Shown here: positions 46,356-58,345 of the stretch, piece by piece
Layout of the letters: every line of letters starts with the position of its first letter
Numbering within the stretch: the stretch's first letter is position 1
DNA from: Ceratothoa steindachneri
Lineage: Eukaryota > Arthropoda > Malacostraca > Isopoda > Cymothoidae
DNA: 64,000 bases
Reading direction: 5' to 3'
NCBI GenBank assembly: GCA_963969495.1
Contig: OZ018321.1
Coordinates: 129,422,120 to 129,486,119 of the forward strand
The notes under the pieces: model-generated
Seen by the model: the letters and a program-made list of their open reading frames with translations, nothing else
What the model was told of the DNA's origin: nothing
Databases searched by the model: none
Position numbers and translations under genes: made by a program

Positions 46356-47256
46356 ATGGACAATTGGATTATGGATATTAAGAAATTAAAAATACTACAA
46401 GTTAACACATGCGGATGGAAAGACAAGGAAATTATGTACGCAAACTTATTCAGAAAGATTGACCCAGATGTTATATTACATAATATCAGAACATGGAAGA
46501 AACCAAGAAAACGAGAAATTAAAGATATGGAACTACAATGTTATTAACACAAATCTTTCAGGAGAAACCTACGACGGAGCGGCAATAACTGTCAAGCAAG
46601 GATTGCAGTACAAAACAATACAAGGATTGGAGGACGCATATTTAGCTATAGAAATTAATATGGAATTAAGTAACATCATTGTCGCAACTGGATACCATCC
46701 ACCCAGGCGCCCCCAATTACCGGTACAAAACTTTTATAAACTGTTCAACTATAGGATACCGGTCATTTTGATGGGCGATTTAAACACCCATTGCGTGGCT
46801 TCTGGGTACAGAAATACAAACATAGTCGGAAGACAACTTAACACGCTTATAAATAGACGTATACTGCAAAGACTGGAACCCAATTTCCCTACATATTTAC
46901 GAAGAGAACACGCAACAAAACCGGACATCTGCCTGGCTAACTTCAATCTGCCCTTTAACTATTTTATCGAACCAGTGGATGTTCCTTGCAGTGACCACAC
47001 TGCGACTCTAATGCATATAAACAAGAATCCTATACATATCCCTTCCAAGAAATGGAAAGCATACGATAGAGCGGATTGGGATAAGTACAAAGAATTACTT
47101 CAGACGTACGTGCCCACCCCGCTCGGGGAAGTCACGCTAGAGGAAATCGACGGGGAGTTATATAGGATCAGAGAAGAAATTAAAAACGCAGAGAATGGGC
47201 AGTCCCCATTAACTCATTCCAAACCATTTAACAATTTAGGTGGCCACCAGAAATGA
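46356..47256 (+). pseudogene. Copy B endonuclease (EEP type), one frameshift
   Basis: KILQVNTCGWKDKEIMYANL (46383 onward) and KIDPDVIL in the first frame, then IISEHGRNQENEKLKI in the second frame (265 codons, 46459-47256): YDGAAITVKQGLQYKTI, AIEINMELSNIIVATGYHPP, PVILMGDLNTHC (catalytic GDLN), ATKPDICLANFNLPF and VDVPCSDHTATLMH (catalytic SDH). The first and third catalytic blocks look intact. A single frameshift near 46470 separates the start from the rest, so it is the best-preserved coding region of the window. Confidence 0.9.
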
Positions 47257-48960
47257 TGGCTTTGAGCGATGATATCGGCCGGGATGCAGAAAATATAAGA
47301 AGATTCAGAACATCAAGGAAAGCATACAACGCATTAAGGAGACAGAAAAGAGAACTAATAGCACTAATTTATGAAAAACAGAAAGAGAAATTGGATCAGC
47401 ACATGGAGAAAATAGATGTGGGAACATCACCAAGGGAATTTTAGAAACATATCAACAGATTAATGAAAATTAAGGGTGCAGAGAACAACATTTTAGAAGA
47501 TGAGAAAAAATCGAGGCATTATTTAAAGAGCACTGGGGAAATGTATTCAAAATTAGCGAAGAGGAGAACGAGGAAGATGAAATTGAATTCGAACATCAAT
47601 AGACGAACTCAATGGGGAGATTGAAAGGACTAGCCCCTTCCACTTTGTCGAGGAAAGGAGAAACAACAACGACGGAATAGACGCAATCATTACATCAGAC
47701 GAATTAAAAGGAACGATAAAGAGCTTCCGACAGAGAGCCCCAGGCAGATCGGGACTCATTAGATTAAATTAAATTGAAGCACCCCCGAACATACTAGAGG
47801 GGGAGTGAGAAATGCCTTTAATGTGTGCTTGAACACTGGATACTTTACTGATGAACTGAAAGTCACGAAGATGATATTCATACCCAAGGCGGGAAAACCC
47901 CGAGATCAAGTGGGTAACTACCGCCCTGTGTCGCTACTAGATTTAATTGGTACGGTATTGGAAAACATAATTAATTAGAGACTGCCCAAATTCCTCGATG
48001 ATAATGGCAGACAATTTGACCTCAGGAAAAAACAGAAGCACGAAGATGGCCCTTGGAGTCATCCTTGAAAAGATAATAAAAGTAAAGACAGAAAAAATGA
48101 TCGTAGACATAGTATGACAGGGCGTGCCCAAGGCATTCGACAAAGTATGGCAGATAGATATGCAACTCAAGATACTCAGATTAGGAACGAACAACAAGAT
48201 CGAAAGGATTTTATGTGATTATGTAATGGATAGACGTTCTTATGTGTAAATAAGACGACATAAGGGAGAAATATTCGAGCTCACTTCAGGTTTGCCCCAA
48301 GGCGGATGTCTGAGTCCGTATCTTTTCAATCTAAACAGCAGATATACTACCACCAAGAAATAAATGCCTCTCGAACATCCAGTTTCCCGACGACGTCACC
48401 CAGATCATAGATTACCCCTACAGGAACGGACCAATGCAAGCTAGGATGGCTGCAGAAGAGATAAGAAGGATTAATAGATACGAGGAAAAATGGAAAATTA
48501 AAAGCAACAATGATAAATTTGAAAATGGTACCCGTGTATAGGACGAGCATCTCAGATGTATATGTAGAAGGACAGCGCTACAGATACGACAAAGAATGTT
48601 AGGTGCTTGGACTAACCATTATGAGATCAGGTTATAAAAATCACGTAACTGTGAGTGTAAATTGATGGAAAAGTGGCCTGGCATTACTGTATAAGTTAGT
48701 TAATCTAAGCATAAAAACAAGAGGAAAATTGATCAAGCCATAGTACAGTCCGCAATTATTTATCCAACCATCGCGATGTACACGATCTCGAAAAGTAACC
48801 TAGTGAGACTCTAAAAAGTCCAAAATAAAGCCATATACTTAATAACAAACATTTGAAGAGGAGAAAAAAGAAGACTACGAGACCTGCACAGGGAGGCAAA
48901 GATAAAGCCACTTAACAGAATAATTGCGAAAAGAGCAAGGGGAGTCTTAAAAAGACATAG
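47253..48960 (+). pseudogene. Copy B reverse transcriptase, decayed
   Basis: Pre-RT TSRKAYNALRRQKRELIALI; RT motifs across frames: TSDELKGTIKSFRQRAPGRS, VPKAFDKVWQIDMQLKIL (motif A, D retained), ERILCDYVMDRRSYV, SGLPQGGCLSPYLFNL (motif B) and IQFPDDVTQII (catalytic box FPDD for YADD, about 48370-48405). More than ten stops or frameshifts are visible. Finishes with a C-terminal domain around 48770-48950 (VQNKAIYLITNI). Confidence 0.85.
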
Positions 48961-49329
48961 AATGAAGTAGGAGTTGAATTAACCAACCAAATTGCTAAAA
49001 GAGAAGGATGGAGATCACAAAAATTATTGCCAAGTTTCCCAAGGATAGTAGAAGGAGGAGAAGAGGACGAAGAAGAAATCTACATCTAGAGAAGGAGAAT
49101 AATATTCGATGACGACTGAGAGTAATTAAATAACCGAAGCATCACCAGAGAATAGCATATAGTCAATTGTAACTAGGATAGGAATACGAAAGAATAGAAA
49201 GAGAAATAGAAACCTAGACCAGTTTTTAGTAAGAATAATTACTAATAACGGTTTAAACGCCTTATAAATAAAAAACGCTACTTAGACATTAAAAATAGAT
49301 ACATATACAAAAAAAAACCCCAAAACAAG

Positions 49330-49880
49330 GCCGGACACTAACGCAAATACAAATTTTCTAACTTTATTACACTAGCTATAACTACCTATAATTAACAGAG
49401 ATAAGCTGGATCTCCAGGCAACTAGCATCTCTTTGCAAACCTCTTACTTCCTTCAGCCTTCAACATCTTTTTTACTATCACATTCGCACACGAGACTCAC
49501 AGTAAATTCGTGGGACAGAGCTCACAATAAACTGTAAAGTTATAGTTAGAGACAAACGACACATCGTGGTTCGGATTCCACGTTAAGCTGTAGGTCCCAT
49601 GACTAACTAAGTCCACTTTTGTCTCCTGCTATTTTCTTCGCTCTACTATCCTAAAACTTTCTTCTTCCTCTCCCTCTCACTCCTATCCGCCGTACTCAGT
49701 GCTTAGAGCCTACTTTGGATCTAGCCAGTGTGACTATTGGGTCTACAAAGGAGTACCGGTCTCCCCCCCCCCTAATTGGTCGGTCCATAAGGGCCAATGG
49801 GGGCGAAGAGAGGGGCGGAATAGCTATTCTTTGTCTCCCACTTCTCTTTTCATTTAATTTCATTTCATTTGCGAAACTGA
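49330..49880 (+). other. 5' region of copy C with a decapod-type motif
   Basis: Non-coding. 49550-49612 contains GGATTCCACGTTAAGC and GTAGGTCCC, which I remember as a frequent motif of decapod crustacean transcripts. A GC-rich stretch at 49757-49810 (CCCCCCCCCC...GGGCC) lies shortly before the first coding frame. Possible internal promoter region of the LINE. Confidence 0.4.
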
Positions 49881-51060
49881 TTGAGTAAAATTCCTGGCAT
49901 AAGCACTCCGGTAATTACCTCGGAATTCGATAAAGGAGGTAAAGTTTTGGGATATTTCCAAAGACTCCGCCGAAACTTGGAGGCGCTCGGACGTACGGAT
50001 ATTGGGCTCTCCCAGTCAAAAGAGAGCTTACGCTACTTTCGCTTTTCAACACCTGACCTTTTGGAGAAGAAAGAAAACAAAGATCAGAGAATTACATGGG
50101 CATTTTTACACGTCGATCTTTACAGAACAAATCTACCTCTCTCCAACGCCAACTTTTTCCCATACAGGGGACTTAAAAAAGGGATTTATATACCAGGTGG
50201 TCGGACTCGCACCTCAGACCCTCCCGGACGTACAAACGAAAAGCTCCGTGATTTGCAAACGGCTCCACCTCTGGGTCAGTGAGCACACTCCAAAACAAAT
50301 CAAGGAAGAACTCGAAAAAGAACAGGATTCGGCAAAGATTGAAGAAATAATCAAATTCAAAAACTAAAATGGAGAAGAGCACAGCCATCTCTTCAAAGTA
50401 GTATTTAGATCAACAGAAATGTCCTAAAAAAGCCTCGAAACAGGGACTGCTTGCCTTCTATACTAAAATCTCATTCGATCAAATCGAGAGGGAGCTATTT
50501 GTTTCCGTGCAAGTATGATTCACAGGCTAGGCCCTCGATACACATCTGACCAATGGCTGCAATTACAAAGTAAAAGCATGCTCCGAATACGCAAGTCAAG
50601 AACACAGGTGTGACTAATGCAGGAACACGGTAAAAAATGCTTGAACTGTGAAAATGCCCACAGAACACTGGCTATGTCTTGCCCAATAAAGAAGCAGCTC
50701 ATACTAAAGAAAATCTCGAAATAAGCACAGAAAAAGAAAGAAGAAAAACTACCGTCTACGCTGCAGCAACTGCAAGTGGAAACACCGCAACACCATCACA
50801 CATACCACAACGGTGAACATAGAAACCAGATTTAATTTTCTGCATAATGTACGCCCACTTCATCCCATGGCGAAACTAGGCTCATACGCAAACGAATTGA
50901 GCACCATGCTGGAAAAGAACGGGCTTAAAAAAATGTGGTTTTCGGAGTCCTTCGAGCGAACTGTACAAAATAAACATGCCTCAAGAAGAGACTCCGAAAA
51001 ATACGAACCTGAAAGAAGACGAAGCCAAAATGGATACCGATTTTGAAGAATAAACCCCGA
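49881..51060 (+). pseudogene. Copy C ORF1, gag-like protein
   Basis: The first frame (49881-50282) starts with a short helix-rich N-terminus (LGYFQRLRRNLEALG) and TWAFLHVDLYRTNLPLSNAN. The second frame (50002-50367) gives KKGFIYQVVGLAPQTLPDVQ. A zinc knuckle appears at about 50628-50690, KKCLNCENAHRTLAMSCPIK, with the C-x2-C-x4-H-x5-C spacing intact. A charged C-terminus ends before an untranslated linker. Confidence 0.8.
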
Positions 51061-51406
51061 AGACGATCTCTGAAAGCACAAAACAGAAGCAAAAACCAAA
51101 AATGCATACCAACGATTATAACATAAAAATTTACGGTTCTCACGCCAACCCATTACCTAAATAACTTAAACAACAAAAAGAAATCTTGGACGGACTAGTC
51201 AAGGAAAAATACAGGTGGTAATAAGAGGTAGATGCCCATGAGACAGAGGTTCACAATGCTCTAAAGCAAGGCATGATACATATCGCCCCAGAATCCTGCC
51301 AAAACATCTCGAACGGCGAATTGAAGAAAAAATGTAATGGACGTACTCGTTCCACAGGCCGCCCGGAAAAAATAAGACAGGAAGAGACCACAACAAATAA
51401 TTAAAC

Positions 51407-52010
51407 ATGGATACGTACCAACGAAAAATTAAAATAGTCACACTAAATGTAAACGGCTGTCAAAGGAAAACATTATCATATTCAAACATAATAATAAAAG
51501 AAGACCCAGATATAATTATTCTACCCAAACATGGAATTAACACAGAGATTGAGACTATAAGAATTTCAAACTATACATTTATAACCAAGAACTACACCCA
51601 AACAAGATATGATGGTGTAGCAATTGGCGTCAAACCGGAATCCTTTTTACAGAGGTAAACGAATAAGAAGAATCGTATCTGGCTATAAAAATCAAAATCA
51701 CCACACTAAATCTGGTCATAGCTAGAGGATATCAACTTCCAAGACGCTCGTATTTGCCAACTCCAAATTTCTTCAAACTCTTTCGTCGACAGGTCTCAAC
51801 CATATTAACAGGAGACCTCAATGCAAGAGGCAGAGAGACACGTTACACAAGCCAACCAAAGGAGCAGGGAAAACCCTTCAAATATTCATACAAAGTAACC
51901 TGATAAGCAGAGAAGGGCCAGACTTCCTAACTTACCTAACAGCCCAAACCTCAACAACTCCAGACATCGTACTTATGAACCAATAGTTCAACTTAAATCA
52001 CCACACAAAA
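51407..52010 (+). pseudogene. Copy C endonuclease (EEP type)
   Basis: KIVTLNVNGCQRKTLSYSNI and IKEDPDIIILPKHGIN (usual SEHG reads PKHG), then TRYDGVAIGVK in the first frame (51407-51658). After a stop at 51656 the frame continues AIKIKITTLNLVIARGYQLP, RSYLPTPNFFKLF, and STILTGDLNARGR (catalytic GDLN). The DxxLA/SDH region is only weakly visible. Partly decayed. Confidence 0.85.
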
Positions 52011-52259
52011 ACAGGAGCCGCAACTCCCTCGGAATATCTAAGTATGATTACTACTATCTCAACTACGCCCATCCAAATCAAAATACCACGCAGAAAAGCT
52101 ACCAGCAAAACAGACAGGAACGGATATAAACAATACCTAGGTACAACGGAAACTCGTCCTCTAAACAACCAGGGAACTGGTGAAATAAAAAAAATAACTA
52201 GAATTAATCAGCAAAGTGGAAAAGATATACACCCCCAACAATAGATTACCGAAACCTAC

Positions 52260-54158
52260 CGGCACTTAGATGTAATCAAGAGATAGAGGAGAAAATGGAA
52301 GAATTCCATAATCTGATAAAAGAAATTAGGGAGTTAGGAAATACAATGGTAAGATACCGAAAATTAACTGTAACTAGAAGGCGAATAGGTACACTCATTA
52401 AGGAAAACTCAAACCAAATATGTAACAATATAATAGGCAAAATGAATATAGAAAGAGATTCGATGAAATTCTGGAGAGAGTACAAGAAACTACGAAGTTC
52501 ACAACCAGTTGAGAGAATAAAACTGAAAATACAAGGAGAGAAAGTACAACAGCAAGAAGAACTCCAAGAGCACCTCCAAAGGTACTGGAAAAATATTTTT
52601 CCCTATCACCTGAGGAAAACCAAGATTATGACATGAATTACGAGGAAGATATCTTACGAACCTTAGTAGTTCAACAAGAACGTCTAATACCATTCAGACG
52701 CGTCAACGAAGAAAAGAACAGCCTCCGGGGGAAAGGGAGGCTCTTTACAATGGCTGAAAACTTATCAGCCATAAAATCGTTCAAGCAAAAAGCACCAGAT
52801 CAACGTGGTGTAACGAAGGAACATCTAATTAATGTTCCAGAAAACATACATAGGTCGGTAGTATGGATCTTCAATGCCTGCCTTAATATTAGATACTTTC
52901 CCCAAGCATTTAAAACGGCGAAGATGATCTTCCTACCGAACCCGAGCAAACCGAAACATCGAGGCGAAGGCTACCGCCCGATCTCGCTACTGGAGTTTCT
53001 AGGAAAACTCTTTTAAAAGCTCCTGAATGAAAGATTAATCAAACACCTTAAACATAACAACCTCTACAACCTACAACAGCACTGGTTCAGGAGAAAGCGA
53101 GGAACGGACACCGCGCTTACGATCATAACAGAGAAAATCACTACGGAAACAACACGAGGCAACAAAGTAGATCTAATACAATGCGATGTTGCTAAAACCT
53201 TCTACAATGTGTGGTTGCCCGCTTTAAATGCAAAATCTGTAGCCTTGCTTTGGAGATAAACCTATGCAAAACGTTATGCAAATACTTGGAGGAACGAAAA
53301 GCCGCACTCCATATAAACGGCCGAACGGTAGTCCCATTCGCATTGCAAGCAGGTGTCCCTCAGAGAGGATGCCTATCCCCAACGTTATATACCGTATACA
53401 TGAAGGACCTTCCACTTCCAACCGAAGAAGGCGCGATGTGCATCAAATTAGCGGATGACATCACACAGATAATCCCCAGCGAAAGGAAGAATCCCAGAGA
53501 TATTGCCCAAAGAACAGCAAGGAAATAAAAAGCTTAAGCGACTACGAGAAAAGGAACAAAATATAAACCACAAAGACAAGTTCAAACTTATATCAATACA
53601 CAAAAGGAAAACAGCCGCTGTACGAGTAGATGGAGATGCATACCCATACTCCACAGGAAGGCGTGTGCTTGGTCTAAAACTGACAAAAACTAGGTATACC
53701 TCCCATCTATCACAAAAAAAGCACCGATGCAAAAATAACCCTTTTCATGGCTGTACAGATTTCGTAACCTTTCAACCAAAAACAAAAGGAAACTATATTT
53801 GGCCTTAGTCCGCCCAAAGCTTCTGTACCCGACAATACCGCTAAATACGCTAAGCAACTCACAGATAATAAAAATCAAACGAGTACAAAACAAGGAGATA
53901 AGATTTATCACGAACTCAAGAAAACAAGACTATATACCATCAGAAGTACTTCACACAAGAACTGAAATAAAACCTCTAAACATAGTCTTAAAAAACTGTG
54001 CAAAAAATCTATGGGAAAATATAAAAAATATAACACCGCAAAACGAAATAAACCCATTCACCGTGCCGGATAACGAGATCCGCCGGATTCGATACAACCG
54101 GAGATTCGACGTAAGTTTAAAAAGAACATTAACGGACATCATTCCGATCTACATATAA
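52260..54158 (+). pseudogene. Copy C reverse transcriptase and C-terminal domain
   Basis: SAIKSFKQKAPDQRGVTKEH, FPQAFKTAKMIFLPNPSKPK, GYRPISLLEFLGKLF, a stop, then LNERLIKHLKHNNLYNLQQH, CDVAKTFYNVW (motif A with D>Y change in the usual KAFDKVW), LQAGVPQRGCLSPTLYTVYM (motif B) and IKLADDITQIIP (catalytic LADD). A later frame (53503-53808) has RVLGLKLTKTRY, and the last frame (53799-54158) has LVRPKLLYPTIPLNT and IKRVQNKEIRFITNSRKQDY, the C-terminal domain. Stops at 53014 and 53526. Confidence 0.87.
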
Positions 54159-54704
54159 ATAGAGACATTTATAGAACCAAGACCAAATTACCAAGATATA
54201 TATAACCTCACCTAGAGAAGACAAACCGTAATTCACTACCTACTAGACAATCAAATGAGAAACCCAATGTAGAATATAAGAAAAATATATTAATAGAAAA
54301 AAAAACACCAAACAAGCGAAATAAGCTTAAAACAAATAAAAACAAATAATTAAAAAGAGAGAGATGATCAATTAAGGCAAATGAAAACAAAGGTTCAAAT
54401 GCTAATAAATCATAAATCAAAACACATCGCATCAGAAAGCAAAATAAAAAAACAAAAAGGAAAGTGTTAGCCGGGCAACCTGGCCCAAATCCTTATCATC
54501 CTTACAACATCACCTTTATGTATTATCCTACATTCACTACCATCCATCAACACACACACGTTTTACATAATGTTTTCTATCTATCCTATCCTTTTCTAAA
54601 TATTCTAACTTTATGCTATCTTGAATCTTAAATCTTGCGAATCTAGAACTCGAGAAACAACATAAATTTTTTAATATAAGTTTAAAAAATAAGAAAAATT
54701 ATAT

Positions 54705-55010
54705 ACTGCCTTGGTAAGAACCAAACTGCTGTACGAAGCAGTTCCTTTTAACACAGCGTCAAGAAGTAGGATGTTTCAGATGCAAATGGGTGCAAAATAG
54801 GACCCTACGCTTCATCCATAACATCAAATGGGACGACTAGATCTCCTCAATGGAGCTGCACAGATGAACGGGAATATAGACGATGAATGTATCCTTGCAT
54901 TCGCGAAGCACCACTATCTGAGACAGTCTGGAGGTAACTCTCTCAGAAGTACTGTAGACGACCTGTTTAGACCACAGGACCGAGAGAGATACAACTCTTA
55001 AATTCCTCCC
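54705..55010 (+). pseudogene. Copy D, 3'-end fragment of the same Jockey-like family
   Basis: TALVRTKLLYEAVPFNTASR and, one base out, KWVQNRTLRFIHNIKWDD correspond to the C-terminal domain of copy C (LVRPKLLYPTIPLNT, VQNKEIRFITN). Only the 3' end was inserted, as expected from abortive target-primed reverse transcription. Confidence 0.82.
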
Positions 55011-55519
55011 GCGAGGTCGCTGGCTACACCGGCCATCTTCAAGTGACTCTGCAAAAAACTTATTAGTGACCTAAAAATGAATAAACAATACTGACCAATG
55101 GTGATTAAAATTAGGAAAAGTATCAAAACCAAAATAATGAAATACACTATGATAAAGTGATTTTGATTCATTTTTCTGAAATTAAATCTGGATTAATTCT
55201 TAATCTATCATTAGAAAGGGAATATTATATATTATTATGTAGTACTCTTTTAACATCATTGTACAATATTACTACTGAGATGGCCAGATCCCCGGGCACA
55301 CTTTCTACCTCCACCTGTACTTAAGTTCCACCACTATTCCTCTCTACGCCTGTCCTCTATTTCAAGGCCAGGGATCCCTATTTTCACCATCTTTCTACAT
55401 GAATACATAAATAAAAATTTCTCGTCTTAATTTCTTGTTACTCTAAAGAAGATCCAGAGAAGCATAACGTCAGTAATAAAGAACCTTGCACCCCTTGCGG
55501 TTTTTCTTATTCTCCCTCT

Positions 55520-55521
<2 letters not shown>

Positions 55522-55571
<50 letters not shown>
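55522..55571. repeat. (TA)n microsatellite
   Basis: 50 bp of TA. Confidence 0.95.
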
Positions 55572-55574
<3 letters not shown>

Positions 55575-56031
55575 CTGGAAAAAAAGTTTTACTTTATTTT
55601 GTGTGCATCTATGTAGCCTTATGTTTATGTCTGTGTATATATTTCCATTTGAGTCAAGTTTTTAGAACATTTGTACTTATTCTACCTTGGTTTCTAGATC
55701 CTGACTCTGAGGTTAATCTCTCGTTCAGATTTTCTCTCTCCCTAATGCTTAGGCGGTATTTTAATCCTCGTGTCAACCTTTAGTCTTTTGAATTTAAATG
55801 ATTTAATGATCTTAGTTTGTATTGATCTTTGCCCCTCCTAAGGTTTCTATTTCATATTAATTCATTTTGTTGATTGTATTTTTGTTTTTTTGTGGGCGTT
55901 CCCTTTCCTCTGTATCATCCTTATAAATATTAATATTTTCAATACTTTTGTTATTCCTCTATAAAGAACTTGAAATAAAGCTTGAAAGTACTTGGAATCC
56001 TCGTATTAATTTTCCCTGTGGGCTTTGTTGC

Positions 56032-56032
<1 letters not shown>

Positions 56033-56107
<75 letters not shown>

Positions 56108-56112
56108 TTATA

Positions 56113-56193
<81 letters not shown>
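56033..56193. repeat. (TA)n microsatellite with TTTATA variants
   Basis: About 160 bp of TA with three TTTATA interruptions near 56099-56121, dividing it into two blocks. Confidence 0.95.
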
Positions 56194-56196
<3 letters not shown>

Positions 56197-56489
56197 ATGT
56201 TGGCAATGTTTTTCTTGGTCCAATTGGAAAAAAGTGCGTGGAGGGGAGGAGTCTATTGCAATCACATCATATTGTATTATATATATTTTTCAACTTAAAT
56301 TAGAAATGGGGGGGTTCTGCACCCCCACCCATCCCTCAAATTAAAAAAAGACATCGTAAATATTCCTAATACAAAAAGGCCTATCGTTACTTTCTAATTC
56401 CTAGCCGCGATTGCCAAATCAGGTTAGGCCTCTATTTGTTTATGCCGTGTTACTCGTACGTATCCCATTCGTACCCAAACTATATAAAC

Positions 56490-56714
56490 CTCCACGTAAC
56501 CGATTCTTATGAGGCTCTACACGATAGAACCGGCTTCAAACCGATCAATATTGAGATCCAGAGTCTAGGGAGAAAGACATGAGACAAAGTAGAACAAGAA
56601 ATACTCCCAACAATCAACAACAATCTAGATATACGGCAATACAGACTACGCACAGTAGAAAGGACATCTCTATTCCCCAGCGGAAGGAACTGTGCAATAA
56701 ACAAAAGGCAATAA
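56490..56714 (+). pseudogene. Copy E, 3'-end fragment of a Jockey-like element
   Basis: YEALHDRTGFKPINIEIQSL and GRKTW (TGG changed to a TGA stop), DKVEQEILPTINNNLDIRQY and ERTSLFPSGRNCAINKRQ before a TAA at 56712-56714. This is the C-terminal domain of a Jockey-like element ('LH.RT..KPINI....GRKTW.KV'). A (A)n run follows the stop. Confidence 0.82.
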
Positions 56715-56930
56715 ACTTTAAAAAAAAAGAGGCGAAGTGCCCAAATTAAAATTTAACTAAAACAAAAAGAAGAGAAGAAGAATAAATACTTAACAAAATG
56801 AACCAAAATAATAATAAGAAAGGAAGATAGATTAACAGAAATAACATAAACGTAAACGAAAAGAGGCGAAGTGCCCAAACTTTGATTCAAATTGAAAATA
56901 AGAAATGAATAATTAAATACAATAACAGCA
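56715..56930 (+). repeat. 3' UTR of copy E with a 132-bp-spaced duplication
   Basis: The motif AAGAGGCGAAGTGCCCAAA occurs at 56727 and again at about 56861, separated by AT-rich DNA containing AACAAAAAGAAG and GAACGAAA-like runs. Perhaps the 3' UTR of copy E, partly duplicated, or two nested tails. Confidence 0.6.
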
Positions 56931-57412
56931 AGCATAGCTATAATTTAAATAGAAAAAAACAACGAATTAATAAATAATAAAGTACAAATAAAAGAGTAAA
57001 AAATGGCCATATGAAACTAGAGAAGAGTTAGCAAAATAAAAGCAATTTGAAAGGCTTGAAAGCCACGACGGAGGAACTTATTAATTCTGACCGTCATCGA
57101 GCGGTTAGCAACAATATTGACGGAGGAAAATTAGTTTTCAAACAAACAAGAAGAAAGTATGCTAACACCAGGGCAAACTAGTAAATAATTTCATACCTAT
57201 GAAAATCTACCACAAATTTCATCACATTCATTAACTGTAACTTGAACTTGAACTTGATGGCGGGCATAAACTGAAAAATGACCATTTTGTTTTTTGATAT
57301 TATAGAAGAATTATTAGAAATAACTTTGATAAAAAAACATAAGTCATAACCTAAAAAAAATGAAATTATTATTCAAATATTAAAAAAAATCCCCTTCTTA
57401 AATTATAGAGTT

Positions 57413-57426
57413 AGTGATGATGATGG

Positions 57427-57466
<40 letters not shown>
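57413..57466. repeat. (GAT)n microsatellite
   Basis: About 54 bp of GAT repeats, inside the inverted repeat. Confidence 0.95.
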
Positions 57467-57731
57467 GTGACAACATGCTCGATCTGTTTCTGTAGACCAC
57501 AACAATTTTCGCTCATAACTAATCGACAGTCACGTGTGAGCGTGACTGACTGTGATCGTAATTTTTATGCTCGTTTCACCGAGCATGCGCGGTTAAACGT
57601 TTGCTCATTTTAAGTATATTATATGATAGGGAGAGTGCGCATCTCTCTTGAATCTGGGTTAAATCGAAAAATAATAATAATAAACAGGTAAAGATACATT
57701 TGTGCCACAATATAAGAATACCAAACAATTG

Positions 57732-57732
<1 letters not shown>

Positions 57733-57807
<75 letters not shown>
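57733..57807. repeat. (TA)n microsatellite
   Basis: 75 bp of TA between the spacer and right arm of the inverted repeat. Confidence 0.95.
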
Positions 57808-57984
57808 GGTTATTTTTTAGTTTATGCCCGCCATCAAGTTCAAGTGACAGTTACAGTTAATGAAAATGATGAAATTTGTGGTAGATTTTCATAGGTGTGA
57901 AAATATTTACTAGTTTGCCCTGGTGTTAGCATACTTTCTTCTTGTTTGTTTAAAAACTAATTTTCCTCCGTCAATATTGAGATG

Positions 57985-58345
57985 GAGGGGTAGATATAGC
58001 TGGGAAGAGGGGGAGAGGAGGGAGGGGAAGGGGAAGAGGGGGAGTTGAAAAAGTGAAAGTGGAGAGAGGGCAGGGGGAGAGGGCAGAGGAGAGAGGGGGG
58101 AGAAGAGGAAAGAGTGAGAGTGGGGAGGAGAGGAGGAAAGAGTGAGGGGGGTAGGTAGATAGAGGGGAGAGAAAGGAGAGAGGAGGGAGAGAGGGGGAGA
58201 AAAAGGGGGGATAGATAGGAGAGAGAGACAAGTAGAGGTGTAGAGGAGAGAGAGCGAGAGGGGTGGGGAGGTAAGGAAGAGGAGAGGTCAGAGGGAGGGG
58301 GGATAGGGGGGGATGAGGAGGAGAAGGAAGAGGGATAAGGAGCGG
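57985..58345. repeat. G-rich purine tract
   Basis: About 360 bp dominated by GGAGAG and GGGGG runs on the plus strand. The complementary strand reads as a proline/serine-rich open frame, a composition artefact. Could form triplex or G-quadruplex structures. Confidence 0.95.

Larger units (their letters stand above)
45060..49330 (+). mobile_element. Jockey-like non-LTR retrotransposon, copy B
   Basis: ORF1, endonuclease, RT, C-terminal region and A-rich 3' part (49200-49330), in the same order and strand as copies A and C. Endonuclease nearly intact, RT heavily decayed. Confidence 0.85.
49330..54480 (+). mobile_element. Jockey-like non-LTR retrotransposon, copy C
   Basis: ORF1 (49881-51060), endonuclease (51407-52010), RT (52260-54158) and an A-rich 3' region (54270-54460), plus strand. 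It is the most complete of the five copies, though with stops and shifts in all domains. Confidence 0.85.
55011..56485. other. Unassigned DNA with (TA)n tracts
   Basis: No coding element recognised. The sequence GAAATAAAGCTTGAAAGTAC near 55972 beside the large (TA)n tract resembles tails seen beside other (TA)n tracts (GAAAGTGCTTGGATTC at 2517), perhaps an element end. Confidence 0.35.
57112..57980. repeat. Inverted repeat with 172-bp arms
   Basis: 57112-57283 and 57808-57980 are inverted repeats with roughly 90% identity (shared ends CAATATTGACGGAGGAAAAT; inner ends CCGCCATCAAG). The 524-bp spacer holds a (GAT)n tract, a hairpin-forming stretch (GTCACGTGTGAGCGTGACTG at about 57529) and (TA)n. 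It looks like a miniature inverted-repeat element or an old foldback. Confidence 0.85.
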
